64,000 nt of DNA from Lineus longissimus (GCF_910592395.1 NC_088314.1:10850001-10914000), one strand, 5' to 3'. Positions 21,195-33,349 are shown, counted from the first letter of the stretch. The notes: generated by a model from the letters alone, not told the origin. Program-made: numbers and translations.

Positions 21195-23217
21195 CTTGAC
21201 GCAAGGGCCCAACGCGCCGCGTAGCGGCAAAAAAGCGAAGCTGGCGAAACATTTATAACGGGTCACCGTCACTTATTATTGGACTTATAGCGCATTTACG
21301 GGGTTGCAACTATTTTGCTTTATAGTGTCACCAGGAAAAAAAAGCATGCGACCTAACGCCGATCTATTTGTATAAAGTGATAATTGGAAGGTATATAGTA
21401 GGAAATATCAATAAAATAATCATTCCATTTCGTCTTTTGAGGGCATTTTTGATTGTAAAAAATATATGTGTACGTCACCGTAGTCTCGGCAATGATAATT
21501 TTATCAGAGCAGTCTCGCGCAAGTAGAAGTTCTTTACCTATTAGTTCTTCACTTATTGGTCTCAACGTCTGGCGCAAAGCCAGACGTTTTCCATTACGAT
21601 TTCACTACGATGTTTGACAAGAAGGAGCAGTGCGCGAGATATGCTAATGAGCAGACTTCCCTCGCTTGAGTTTCTGAAGAATGTTCCATATCGCGCTAAG
21701 CTCATCACTACTGATTATGACAGGCGTGCAACGGTAGGTATCTGCTCCCCAACTTCCACCCTAATACGGTACAATAAGTTACCATTTGATGGGAATGGGA
21801 CAATGCCCTCACTGTGTATGGAGTCATAGGGATAAGAAGACATTATTCATTAGTGTTAATCAACGACACAGTCGCTATCCAAGTAGCATTATAGAGGTAA
21901 TTATCATTATCATTCATACCTCATTAGCATGTGAACCAATCGCGTCGCGTCATTTGCGATCACGGCAAAGCCTCATGGAATAATGTCTTTCACCGTTGAA
22001 TAATTTTTCATATTCCATGCCTTCAACTTCAATTTCTTCATATTCCATGGCTAGAAGTTCAATACTTATATAATATCCAAGATAAATTTACAAGAAGTAG
22101 TCAATAGGGGTCTCTCACCTCTCACTGTATGTCCACACTATTCACGCTTGTATGAGGAATACATTCAATGCTGAATCTAACAACACCCAGTGCCCTTACT
22201 CTGTATATTAGTCACTGGAAGATGGCCCATTTCACTCCTTGCTTCTACTTCACCTATAGTCTCATTGCAAACGCCTCAGTTCTATGATATCACATTCACT
22301 TTCAGCTGTCATGCAACGCAACAACTGTGCTATCTGCCATCGCACATCAACGAAGAAGTGCAGCCGCCCACATTCCACCTCACGTCTGTCCGACCAGCTG
22401 CAATCCTCGAGGACGCCCCACTGTACCACGATTTCACTACGATGTTTGACAAGAAGGAGCAGTGCGCGAGATAGGCTAATGAGCAGACTTCCCTCGCTTG
22501 AGTTTCGGAAGAATGTTCCATATCGCGCTAAGCTGACCACCGCTGACCATGACAGGCGTGCATTGGACTGGTACAGGTTGGAACTGAACTTTGAATATGC
22601 TGGTGGTGACGCTTTCTGATGAGAAGTTGGTCGTGACTGATGCAGTATCCTTGGACTTGTCCACAGCATCGTTCAATCATTGCTCTCTGAGCTGCCTTGA
22701 TTCTTTACTTACCCAAATACTAAGACCAAAGCCTGTTGACTGTGCTTTAAGAGAGACTGGCTCCATGCCTAGAAATATGACTGACCCCTATTGGCAAATT
22801 TGTATGACTTTATCTTGCCTACCTAGCTGCTGCCTATAGTCTCCCTTTAACTGCGGAACACTTCAAAGTCGATAAAATGTCATGTTCCACCTTTTAATGT
22901 GTTCAGACCGCCATTTTCAAAATAATCAAGTCAGGACACTGCCTTCTAGTCTCATAATAAATTTTGCTTTCCTCAATAATAACATTTCTTCTACTTCAAT
23001 GCTTTCATCATTCCAAACTTCTCCTCCTCTGACTTTTACAGGGGTACAGTCATGACAATCAAAACCCAAATACTGAGACCAAATGCCTGTTGACTGTGCT
23101 TTAAGAGAGACTGGCGCCATGCCTAGTCTCTCTTAAAGCACAGTCAACAGACACCAACCCCCTCAGACTCAGAAACCACAAACGCCCAACCCTTCCTGCT
23201 ACCTTAATACTTCTGGA
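21195..23217 (+). repeat. Family E element, 2.0-kb copy
   Basis: It runs from CTTGACGCAAGGGCCC to CTTCTGGA and is an inverted copy of 16113-19262, with about 1.1 kb of internal sequence missing. The two copies flank the BEL RT-RNase H fragment as long inverted repeats with a 1.93-kb spacer. Confidence 0.8.
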
Positions 23218-24041
23218 TACCGATTGTCTATGAAGACGGAATATTATACAAACAACAATAATGATCTAGAAACAGTAGAAGTAAACTAGTCTCTCATACA
23301 CAAAAACAGTGTGCATTATTCGAAGACATCTAAGGATCACTCCTGAAGATAACTGCATAGCGGGTAACAATGTCCATCACTGTTTGACGAGGGGTTGATC
23401 ACGTTGAAACCTCCGACAATCCTTGTAGGTAGTACTGCAGTAGATAACCATCACCTGGTTACTGGCTATCACAACACCGTCACTGATGACGTCGACACTC
23501 ACATACACTGGCAACATGAACTTCGTAAACCGCAGATTGACTATCACGAGACGATAAGACATAGACCAGTACGAGTTTCACTATAGATCGTGCACAGTTC
23601 GAGTTGACAAATACCATTCCTGGTGGTTTGAGTCTGGTGAGACCAGATGTAGCGTAGGTATAGACAGTTTGAAGGAGTTTACACTTACTTCCTATCTCAT
23701 GAAACATATCACTATCAGTGTTCCAACATTGCACTCATCACTCCCTATCAGTAAAGCATCATCAGTATCTGAGTATGTGCTGCAACGTAACGTATAAGGT
23801 ACACCATGTACACGGATGGTTTCAGTCACCTCTCTCCGATCCGATGAAGAAAATGATAACAAAATTTTATCGTCAACAACCAGGTCACGATTGAGTGCAC
23901 CAGCCACCACCACGTGCCACATGTACACAACACAGTAGTCAGTACACACTCTACATTTGAGTGTCCCCGATCGAGCACGCCATCGGCAAACTTGAAACGT
24001 TCGGATGAAAACGAAAACTACCGTCAAATTAACTCACTATT
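23218..24041 (-). other. Gypsy 5' leader with ORF remains
   Basis: This lies between the gypsy primer site and the BEL/E insertion. Minus-strand frames at 23692-24027 and 23480-23734 look protein-like ('GALNRDLVVDDKILLSFSS', 'VYTYATSGLTRLKPPGM') but have no ATG at the right place and no domain I recognise. They may be remains of an upstream Gag-fused segment. Confidence 0.4.
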
Positions 24042-24059
24042 GCCCGGTGTTCAGCACCA
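24042..24059 (-). promoter_or_regulatory. Gypsy primer-binding site
   Basis: On the minus strand TGGTGCTGAACACCGGGC follows directly after the LTR end (ACATAACA). A site starting TGG at this position is the usual start of a tRNA-primed site. Which tRNA primes it is not decided. Confidence 0.6.
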
Positions 24060-24277
24060 TGTTATGTTCTCCTGGTTCCATTTCATTCAATAGAGGCAAG
24101 TCCTGGTTTATCGTAGAATATCACTTTATTATTCGAAATGACAATCTCCATCACATGAACAAGCTGAGCGCGTCGCTCCTTCTCGGAAGATCCCCGGATG
24201 CACAGGGTCTACACAACCCGTGCCCTAATTAAAGGAGTCTGGGCCTGCTCTAAATATTGTGCTATTGATACATCACA
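24060..24277 (-). repeat. Gypsy 5' LTR
   Basis: It has the same length (218 bp) and ends as the LTR at 5954-6171, differing at about 4 bases. It is followed by CTAG and then by the second half of the split family E copy. Confidence 0.9.
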
Positions 24278-25005
24278 CTAGGCATGGCGCCAGTCTCTCT
24301 TAAAGCACAGTCAACAGGCATTTGGTCTCGGTATTTGGGTAAGTACAGAATCAAGCCAGCTCAGAGAGCAATGATTGAACGATGCTGTGGACAAGCCCAA
24401 GGATACTGCATCAGTCACGACCAACTTCTCATCAGAAAGCGTCACCACCAGCATATTCAAAGTTCAGTTCCAACCTGTACCAGTCCAATGCACGCCTGTC
24501 ATGGTCAGCAGTGGTCAGCTTAGCGCGATATGGAACATTCTTTCGAAACTCAAGCGAGGGAAGTCTGCTCATGAGCATATCTCGCGCACTGCTCCTTCTG
24601 GTCAAACATCGTAGTGAAATCGTAATGGAAAACGTCTGGCTTTACGCCAGACTAATAAGTGAAGAACTAATAGGTAAAGAACTTCTACTTGCGCGAGACT
24701 GCTGTGATAAAATGATCATTGCTGAGACTCCGGTGACGTACACATATATTTTTTACAATCAAAAATGCCCTCAAAAGACAACATGGAATGATTATTTTAT
24801 TGATATTTCCGACTATATACCTTCCAATTATCACTTTATACAAATAGATCGGCGTTAGGTCGCATGCTTTTCTTTCCTGGTGACACTATGAAGCAAAATA
24901 GTTGCAACCCCGTAAATGCGCTATAAGTCCAATAATAAGTGACGGTGACCCGTTCTAAATGTTTCGCCAGCTTCGCTTTTTTGCCGCTGCGGGCCCTTGC
25001 GTCCA
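24278..25005 (-). repeat. Family E element, right piece of the split copy
   Basis: It resumes with CTAGGCATGGCGCC where the piece at 5866-5953 stopped and ends GGGCCCTTGCGTC. Together the two pieces give a copy of about 0.82 kb, close to the 0.83-kb copy at 7926-8755. Confidence 0.8.
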
Positions 25006-25740
25006 GAATATGGGCATTACCCACCACTAATTCCAAAAAAAGTCCGTCTGAAGTATTCTGCTCAGAAAATACCCAGGAATAACATATTAAAAGTTTTCAT
25101 GCAGCCAAGGTGTGGAAGACTGCTAATTATGCTAATTATGTTAATTTATGCTAATCACCTCCTGCCATCAGGCGGAACACGATAAACTGATACAAAACTT
25201 GCAATTCTCTCAAATATAATCCCTTTATTGCAACTAAATATCCTCAGTTATGTTATTAGAAGTCACAGAAACACATATCTAACCAATGATTATGATATTC
25301 ATTGATTACGTAATGGTAATTATGCTAATTAGCTGCCGCCATTACCGAAAAACCTTATTTTTGACATAACTGTATGAGTAGTTGACCAAATTTCTCACAA
25401 CTGGTGGCAAACCATATGTTTTCATGGTCAAGGAATCCAATAAAAGGTCATGGAATTTCTGTTACTCTAAGGTCCTTCAGGAGCCATCAGGAACTTGCAC
25501 CATCACGACTGCTAATGTATTAGAAGCCAGCAGTTCAATCCGTGTTGGTTTGACTCTGATATGCACACATTGAAATAACTAGCAGGAAACAAACCAGAAA
25601 GATATTTCAGTTTCTTCTCAGGCCTACTGCTCTCATTTCCACACCTTGGCTGTGTGAAAACTTTTGATATGTTATTCCTGGGTATTTTCTGAGCAGGATA
25701 CCGCAAACAGACATTCTTTTGGAATTAGTGGTGGGTCATG
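25006..25740. repeat. Inverted-repeat element with arms of about 100 bp
   Basis: The left arm (25008-25110, e.g. CCCACCACTAATTCCAAAA, CAGAAAATACCCAGGAATAA) is matched in reverse by 25636-25735. The centre has no recognisable coding sequence. Arms have diverged by roughly 10-15 percent by eye. It may be a non-autonomous DNA transposon. No target duplication was found. Confidence 0.6.
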
Positions 25741-26276
25741 GCATTATAATGACTGGCCTATAAAACTTTATTACAGGGACGTGGCTTGCAACGGTCATTT
25801 TTATCACAGTAGTCACGCGCAGCCAGACCTTCTTCACTTCTTAATCTGGCGCAAGCCAGGCGTTCTTTGTACTAGACCTTTTCCACCACAGTGTATCTGG
25901 GCCGAAGAAACCATGCGCAAGATTACCTCGAGCTGGAGCTAAGAATAGATTATGCTAATGAGCATACTTCCTCATTGAGTTTTCCCAGGAAGGTGCATAT
26001 TGCGCGAAGCTACTTAGCCTAGCACCATTCGGACCCGCGTGGTGGCACTGGGGCGGCCGCTGTAATCAAGAGAGTGGTTGAGTCACTCTAGAAGCTACTT
26101 GGTCATAACAAATGACGGACCTTACCAAGGTTGCTTACATTTTCGAATTGCTACAATGAAAGACCTAATACTGAAATCACATGTCTATTGACTGTGCTTT
26201 ACAGACACCACTATACCCCCTCACACTCAGAAATCACAAACGCCCACCCCTTCCTGCTACCTTAATACTTCTGTTA
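25741..26276 (+). repeat. Diverged family E-like copy
   Basis: Fragments such as TTTTTATCACAGTAGTC, CTGGCGCAAGCCAG and, at the right end, CTGCTACCTTAATACTTCTG match family E. The middle (26030-26100, GGCGGCCGCTG and AGAGTGGTTGAGTCACTC) is specific to this subfamily and recurs near 27050 and, inverted, at 48950-49345. Confidence 0.55.
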
Positions 26277-26759
26277 AAAATAATCATTCCTTATCGTCTT
26301 TTGAGAGCATTTTTAATTGTAAAAAGTATATGCCAACGTCACAAGAGTCTCTGCAGGTCACGCACCTGTAACTAAAGGTCCGGTCGAGGTAGTCCCTTTA
26401 AAAAAAGTGATTCCCTTAGTATGAAGTGGATAAGAGTTTTATCAATTTTAAATGTTTTTGAAAATATTATTAGAATTTAGTATGATATTCGGGGCTAAAC
26501 TTTTTGACATTTTTAGATTACTACGCATTCACAAAGGTTCTCCAAAAAGTAGGTCAACGGTGAAAATGATTGAAAAAAAGCGCCCCCAATGTTCAGACCC
26601 CCCCCCCCAAACATTAAATTTATCATGCATAACGTACAACGAAAATTGCATGGTTTGACAGGCTAGGATAGGTCTATTTGCCTGTGAAAGCGTTCCTCCC
26701 AGATTGGGTCTGAAAAAAAGATATTGCCTATTTAACTAGAAAACGGCTTAAAACTTAAT
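26277..26759. other. No gene; contains the 26543-26613 shared block
   Basis: AT-rich spacer holding the 62-bp block shared with 1905-1968 and a short E-like fragment at 26280-26360. I see no coding sequence. Confidence 0.4.
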
Positions 26760-27182
26760 TACACTTACAGGTACGTGACCTGCAACGATCATTTTTATCA
26801 CAGTAGTCTCTCGCAGCCAGACCTTCTTCATTTATTAGTCTGGCGCAAGCCAAGCGTTAATCGTACTAGACCTAGACGTTTTCCAACACAATGTATCTGG
26901 GCCGAAGAACACTGCGCAAGAGTACTTCGAGCTGGAGCTAAAAATTGATTATGCTAATGAGCATACTTCCACATTGAGTTTTCCCAGAATTTTGCTTACG
27001 TGCAAAGCTACTTAGCCTAATACCATTAGGCCCCGCGTAGTGGCGCTGAGGCGGCCGCTGTAAACAAGAGAGTGGTTGAGTCCCTATGTAATGACGGACA
27101 ACCAAGTCAACAGACACCACAATACCCCTCACACTCAGAAACCACAAACGCCCACCCCTTCCTGCTACCTTGATACTTCTGG
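26760..27182 (+). repeat. Second diverged family E-like copy
   Basis: It parallels 25741-26276, with the same start (GTGACCTGCAACGATCATTTTTATC), the same GGCGGCCGCTG segment and the end CTACCTTGATACTTCTGGA. Confidence 0.55.
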
Positions 27183-28207
27183 ATGGATCAGTGTGTGGCC
27201 GATAAAACTGTGGCAGAAGGCCTATGTGAGAATTTCAGCGGGTGCATGTAGAATTCGACAGACTCGACGGACCGAAGGCCGGGAGGTTATTCCGAGTGTT
27301 AATCGGAATTCCGATAACTGCTGCACGTGCCGATGCCGTTGAGTCCGACGGAACTGGACGGACACCTCGATTATTTATTGCCTGATTGAGTTTGCCGATT
27401 ATGGTCATACAGCCCATACCCTATTGACCGAATTACTCCTATATTGGTTTGCGGAAGGAAATATTTTGTGGTGGCAGAAACTTCATATTCAGATTCAAAC
27501 TCAAATCTTTTATTACACTAAAACGCCCGCTAGGGGCTAATGGCAACATACAATAATTAAAAAATATACACTATAGAATTACAAAGCATGTAATACAAGG
27601 TGTTGTGAAATATACAATGTTAAAAACTCCCAGTGTAAAATTACAGAGTTAGTTAGATTACAGATAGTTAAAATCAGCACTAGGGCTTACTTGTTTATCA
27701 ATAATAAAAAAAAAAATAAATCATGATCATATGGAGCTGCGTAGTTAAAAAAAATCATTGATAATTTCAGCAGAGCGTGGTGAAGGTTGTTTAAGAATTT
27801 TTGTGGACAGATGCCCCTCCTTTGAGTTTATGTTACCCTGCCCTTCCCACCTTGTCTCCACTGGCTAATGAGACCATAGCTTTAGCTCGACAGCGCTGCG
27901 TGAGAATGTAGCCACATATCAACATGGAAGACGATGTGATAAGCCAGCTTGAAGATGATGGTTATTATTGCATATTTTACGCTTTTCTCCTTTTTGAATT
28001 TGTTATGTTTTCACCATTTAGAAACATTAACCATGGAACATCAGTAAAACGCTAAATTTGGCGTGAAAAATACTTCCTTTTATTTAAATGCCAGAGGCAG
28101 AGGTCTCTGACTCGGCTCGCTCTCTCAGTCTCGGACTCGGTCTCAGTCAGTCTCGGTCTCACTCCACGCCTACAGTCACTGACAGTCTGTGTCAGTGGAT
28201 TAGTTTA
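27183..28207. other. No gene recognised
   Basis: Unassigned sequence with an A-rich stretch (27703-27718) and a CTCGG/CTCAG-rich low-complexity run at about 28095-28170. I see no coding exon. Confidence 0.45.
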
Positions 28208-29431
28208 ATCTTAGAGTAACCAGACTAAAGGGAGCAAGTTTGCAGCCAATGTCAAATGTTCTTTCATACAATCCGCCACAGCGATGATCTTCCGCTGCAC
28301 TCGGCCTCTTAAAACCCCTCTTAACTTGAGCGTCTTGTGTTACAACTTGTTACGGAACATTGCCTTATCGGAAGTTATATACCCTTGGTAATTCCTAGGC
28401 CTACATTGGGATCTCTCGGTATCACTCAGTACTGCCCGAACACCTGGTATCATGTGTAAGCCTGCTGCGGCAAACATTATTTTTAGTAGGCCTAGGCCTA
28501 TAACAAAATAATGCCAAGCTATTTTCTTGCGTAGGCCTAGCCTATGTCAAAAAAAATCTGAGAGATGATGAGGAAGATAAAGAAATATGCTTCGCCTCGT
28601 TCAAATTAAAGAATTGATGACATCTATACTGTATTACTGGTAGCTCTTTCAGTCTTTGAATGATTGAGATTTTATCCTTCTCGCAATTGACATTTCACTC
28701 GTGTTTAGTCAGGCCTAATTATTAAGGTTGGCCTTTTTGGTACCCGCACCAGTATTAATTGGCATAAATCTCAACCCTTTGACATTTAATGGCAGTTTAA
28801 TAGCGGATGGGGTGTGGGGATATTCACATCGTGGAATTGAAATGAAAAAACTCCCTGTTCATACCCTTCATGACAATGAACTTTTATACCCCTTTTGCTC
28901 AGTCTGGACGCAAATCATCTTCATTTGACTAATTCCTCTATATGTCATGCTCCACTCCAAAATATCATTCATCACCCATGAGAAACATAATTCACCGAGG
29001 TTCCTGGGGCAAGAAACATGGTAATATTGTCATGCATGTGTATGTGGCCAGTGCAGACGGTTGCATCAACACAAAGAAAGCTTGTTCACTGATTGGCTAA
29101 TGGCCGCCACCAAATCGGAGCCTGGCTGGTTGCTAGGAAAGTCTCTCCCCACGTGGCTAATATCGGCGCGGCATCAGACGTTATCATATCAAAAGGAACT
29201 CTTCACTAATCTTTATTTGATCATGCGGAAGCTGTGAGAAAGTGACTTTGATGATCATTTTCCAAATGCCTCCCGCTGAGCACCAGATGGCCTTGGGGTT
29301 TATCGGGGCTTATCAGTGGCAGTAGATTTGAACTCGTCTGGGCTTCTATCTAGTGGGTTATGCAGTGTGATCTATTGGAAATTATGAGCAGATAATCTCG
29401 TATTTGCTCCCTTTAGTCTGGTTACTCTAAG
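28208..29431. repeat. 1.2-kb element with 28-bp terminal inverted repeats
   Basis: CTTAGAGTAACCAGACTAAA at 28208 (continuing GGGAGCAA) is repeated in exact inverse at 29404-29431. The interior has no transposase. It lies about 1 kb upstream of the first visible COG5 exon. No clear target-site duplication. Confidence 0.65.
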
Positions 29432-29460
29432 GTCTAATATCCTACAATACATTTAGGTGT

Positions 29461-29486
29461 AACACCTACCTCTAGAGGTAGGTGTT
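29461..29486. repeat. Perfect 26-bp palindrome
   Basis: AACACCTACCTCTAGAGGTAGGTGTT is self-complementary along its full length. It could be a protein-binding site or the tip of a small foldback repeat. Confidence 0.8.
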
Positions 29487-29598
29487 TGGGAGTGAAACCC
29501 AACAAAAACGCACAAACTACTTAATTGCTGTTCATAATTATTCTAGATGATTTGTTGTACGTACAGACGAAACAACGAAATTCAGAGAAAAATCCAAA

Positions 29599-29734
29599 CA
29601 TGGAAGCTGTTCATGTTGAGGATTCCGATCCGGCCGCCTTTTTAAAAGAATTTACGAGTTCACAAAAACACCTCAAACGTCCCAAGCAAGCGATGTCATT
29701 CAAAACTGTTCACTTCGTCACAATCCTCGGGTAA
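29599..29734 (+). other. Possible small exon or ORF upstream of COG5
   Basis: An ATG opens a 45-residue frame (MEAVHVEDSDPAAFLKEF...) ending near a GTAATG that could be a donor. It could be a first exon, but its phase does not fit the next COG5 exon and I do not recognise the peptide. Confidence 0.2.
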
Positions 29735-30093
29735 TGTTTTATCAAGGGAACGAGATAAGAAACAAGGATTTCTGACATAAACTTTACTATGGATGCAGTT
29801 TTTCCGACAAACAAGTGCCCTTGCCCAGCGGTTGTTTTTTTGGCTGTTACGCATTCAACTAGGCTGACGTGACTGACAGATTCTGCCTTGACCGCGCCGT
29901 GACACAATGGCTGTCTTTACAAAAATACCTTCCACACAACTCGCTCTGCGCTTGAAAATAATCACCAACAAGGGTTTAATTGTGTGTTTTTTGGTTGAAG
30001 CGAGAAAACAAGATGGCCTGGACGCAAACACCTATAGTCAACTCCCGGGTTACACTTGTTTTACACCGGTGTTGCACTTTACACCGTGACCTT

Positions 30094-30233
30094 ACACCAG
30101 GGCCCGGTTGTTAAAAAGCATGTTAGCTCATAACATCATGCTGACATGTTGTTACATGCATTGATGTACATAAAACAACATGTCAACATGATGTTATAAG
30201 CTAACATGGTTTCTGACAACCGAGCCCTGGTGT
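30094..30233. repeat. Foldback element, about 60-bp arms
   Basis: ACACCAGGGCCCGGTTGT...AACATGTTG on the left is matched in inverse by CAACATGT...ACAACCGAGCCCTGGTGT on the right, with a centre of about 20 bases. It is a small MITE-like hairpin in the sequence upstream of the COG5 exon. Confidence 0.75.
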
Positions 30234-30400
30234 CACCCTGGTGTTGTCGAAGTGTTACCCCGGTGTCCAACCATAGCTCGCTGTAGGGAGTTGGGGTAGG
30301 CCTCCTACACCTTCATCAACACTACACTAACAGTAACACCAACACCTAACACTTCTTCAACCCAAAGACTTTTGTAAATGAATAATTATTATCATTTCAG

Positions 30401-30540
30401 AGGTATTTGAAAAGTTCCTACAAGATGACTTCGATGCCAAAGCATATGCTACCAAAGCTATCCAGGGTCTGGCCATCACTCGGCAGTTAGCAAAGTTGGC
30501 AGAGGGAATTAATCTCTTGGATAAAGACTTACACTCTCAG
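30401..30540 (+). CDS. COG5: COG5 exon (N-terminal region)
   Basis: COG5 is a subunit of lobe B of the conserved oligomeric Golgi tethering complex, a cytosolic assembly that holds retrograde vesicles at the Golgi. This exon follows an acceptor (ATCATTTCAG) and encodes EVFEKFLQDDFDAKAYATKA and, further on, a 'QLAKLAEGI' segment and 'LDKDLHSQ'. That is the conserved start of the COG5 helical N-terminus. The exon ends in phase 0 before GTGCGA, a weak donor. The next exon begins VVAHHEDLL, which continues the family sequence exactly. Exon 1 with the true start codon is not identified. The gene is the only clear host gene in the window. Confidence 0.9.
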
Positions 30541-32576
30541 GTGCGAATAGCTCATTGCTTTGTGAATAAAAGGACCACACCATGCCTGCTCATTCAGTTT
30601 TGAACGAAAGATCCAAGCAAGGATGTATTGGGTTATCTTTAACATCACCTTATTCTCCAATTTCAAGCAAATAAGTCAAGAAAAGAATCCTTTGACTCCT
30701 TGAATCAGCCAAAACCACATAACTCAACCTGTACAGGGCAGGCATGGTGACTTAAAGGGTAACTCGTGTCAAATTTCACCGTATAATATTTTAGCTGTTT
30801 TTGACAAATGTCTACGTCACTTTCTCATAAATCGGTAAGGTTTTTGAATCGAAATGCACATTTTCTAGAAATTGATGGTTTGATCCCGCCCGGACGGCTC
30901 GCTTCGATGCCGTTGAAATTGTGCTACGTCGACGACTTTTTCGTTGATGACGTCACAACATGAACATTTTCGCGGTCGCGGTGGTTTACATTCAGCGATT
31001 TTATAATAAATTCAAACAAAAATTGAAAATTTGAGCTTTACATTTGTGATGAACAATTAAAAATGGATGTATTTCCGCAAAGTTGTAAATCACATCATTG
31101 TATCACTTTAAGGAATGACACCTTGCAGGTGAATGTAGGGCAAAGCCGAGTTGCTTGCCAAGGCAATCCGATGACTTGGCATCCGCCGTCGTCGTCGTCC
31201 GTTGCCGCTTGAGGTCTGAACTTGGTACACATGTACCCTTGGGCCCTGGCAATGACTGGGGCGATTCACAGCAAACTTCGTTCCAAAATTATTCTTGGTT
31301 CAACGACCAGGGATCGTAATGCACAAGCATGAAACATGTAATTTAGGGCCCGTGATTTTGGTAGGATTTTCATGAAATTCATTTGGTAGGTTTTCCTAGC
31401 AAGGATACATAACTTATGATTTGAACTATTTTTCAAGGTCACAGAGAGGTCTTAAGTTCGCTAAATCACCCATAGGTGGCACGTTTCGTTTCTATTTGAG
31501 CTAGAAGGTTCTAAACTGGTGTGTATCTAGGGACCCTCTATTCCACCAAAACAATTTGGCCCGCACGGAGTTCAAATATGGCTGCCAGGTGGCCATCTTG
31601 AAAATTAAACAACGTCCTATTACTCTGAAACTAATGAACCAAATTTTATGTGATTATATAACCGAATGTGCCTATCATTACGAGTTCTCTATCATTACAA
31701 ACAGACTTTGAACTGCCAGTCCGTGATGGAAACACCATGTTTTTACTTGAAAATTGCTGTGCATCTGACCTGGATAACACTCAAGCCCTCTGCTGCCGCC
31801 CATTACGTAATGTTACGATATTTTGTTCACAGAAAGTAATTTTGTGAACCTCAATTACTTTTACGGCTTCCCGACGATCGGATTGTATCGAATGTATCAT
31901 TTATGTAACAAGCCTTCTGATTGGTCAATATCAGATATTAACAGATTTTCAGCCAATCAGTGAAATTCGTAATAATAGAGGTCTTGCTAACAAAACATTG
32001 TCTTCCAATTTCAAGGCTATGTCGGGCGATAAAAAACACGATATCTAAATAAATTATAAGTGAAAATGTAAAATAATGAAATCGTGATTGCTTAATCATC
32101 AGCGTAGACTTACAAAACAAGCTGTGAAAAGTAGTGAAATCTGTCATTGAATCGGCACAATTACACCCTCTTTGTAATGATGTGACCCTTTAATGTACTC
32201 TCTACAACATCCCTGATTTTCAGTCAAACCCGATAACCAATGTGGCCATCTTGAAATTAAACTAATTCCTATTATTAGTGTTACTCTGGAACTAATGATC
32301 AGATTGCAACCAGATTTCAGGTGATTATGTACCGGGGTATCTATGTTCTCTTTACCATCCCAAATTTCCCAAATTTTCAGTCTGATTTGATGACAAATAT
32401 ATATGACTGCCAGGCCGCCATCTTGAAAATTCAACGATGTCCTATTACTCCTAAACTGTTGAACAGATGTCAACCAATTTCCATGTACACTCTACAATAA
32501 CCCTGAATCTCATGAACACTATGGTCGCCAGGTGGCCATCTTGAAAAAACAATAAAATCTTATTATGCCTTCGGTC
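30541..32576. other. COG5 intron: degenerate tandem repeats
   Basis: No gene. From about 31560 to 32560 a unit with GGCCATCTTGAAAAT and CCTATTACTC recurs four times in diverged form, resembling the array at 61380-62340. A GTCGTC run at 31185-31202 is followed by sequence like the HINE-type elements further right. Confidence 0.5.
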
Positions 32577-33243
32577 TCATTAGGGACTTTTTTTTGTATT
32601 CATGCGCGATGGTCGTTCCAGTCTTTCCTTTTGAGAAAAGCTGTGTTGTCGGTTATCAGGAGACTTGTAGGAGGCTGACGTTTTGTCAATTGTTAAAAAA
32701 AGGCTGTCCGGGTAATGTCAACCTTACCTTAAAAGGTCTCATTAGGGACTTTATTTTGTATTCATGCGCGGCCAACCCCTTACCGTAGTTCTAAAATCAT
32801 TGATTTCTCAGTCCTCACAGTATGTCAGTGTTGATTCAGCAGTTGTTTTGGCAAAGACATGTTTTTTGGAGTTTCTGAATCCTAGAGCGCTACTCAATAG
32901 GCGGCTAACAAGAAACTACGCATTTATTGTTGTTGCCGACGTATGTGTACACTGAACTTGGAATGTGCGTCGGCCACGTGTTGAAACGCCGTCCAGTGCC
33001 AGTTGGTGCGTTTTTCGCTGATTTGTGCAAAATTCAACATATCTCAAAAGTTCAATGGTTGACCCTCGTTTTTACATCCTGCAGAATCAGGGGAATCGGA
33101 TTTTTCCAGTGATATACGACAAAAATGGGTTGTCCTCATGCATTCACTTTGGAAACGCATTTTAAAATAGATGTTATGTCCTGTTAATGGGGCACGTCAT
33201 CATCACGTACATTTGGGAAAAACTCCCTAACGGGACCTTTTAA
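32577..33243 (+). repeat. X repeat, copy 1 (uninterrupted)
   Basis: It matches 42912-43053, 47461-47772 and 48777-48948 in the same order. It therefore serves as the empty-site copy that shows the other X copy is split by a 4.4-kb element and by a foldback element. Confidence 0.75.
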
Positions 33244-33349
33244 GACGTAATGACGACATTTTCATGAGCTCAGAAACTATTAATTTCAACTTAACCACGT
33301 AGCTATGAATAATTTGAATAATTTCCAACAGAAATCTATATAAAATATG

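Larger units (their letters stand above)
5954..24277 (-). mobile_element. Ty3/gypsy LTR retrotransposon with nested insertions
   Basis: Two 218-bp LTRs (5954-6171 and 24060-24277) differ at about 4 positions by eye. They are flanked by CTAG on both outer sides (5950-5953 and 24278-24281) and lie inside one family E copy, whose halves sit either side. Minus-strand order is 5' LTR, primer site, leader, gag, protease, RT-RNase H, integrase, C-terminal extension, polypurine tract, 3' LTR. The native element would be roughly 8-9 kb. The rest is a BEL/E block (14427-23217) and an E copy (7926-8755). Low LTR divergence means the whole nest is recent. Several frameshifts make it defective. Confidence 0.85.

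Noticed and set aside
29907-30089. Plus-strand ORF starting MAVFTKIPS as COG5 exon 1
   Set aside because: No likeness to the COG5 start and no phase-compatible donor was found.
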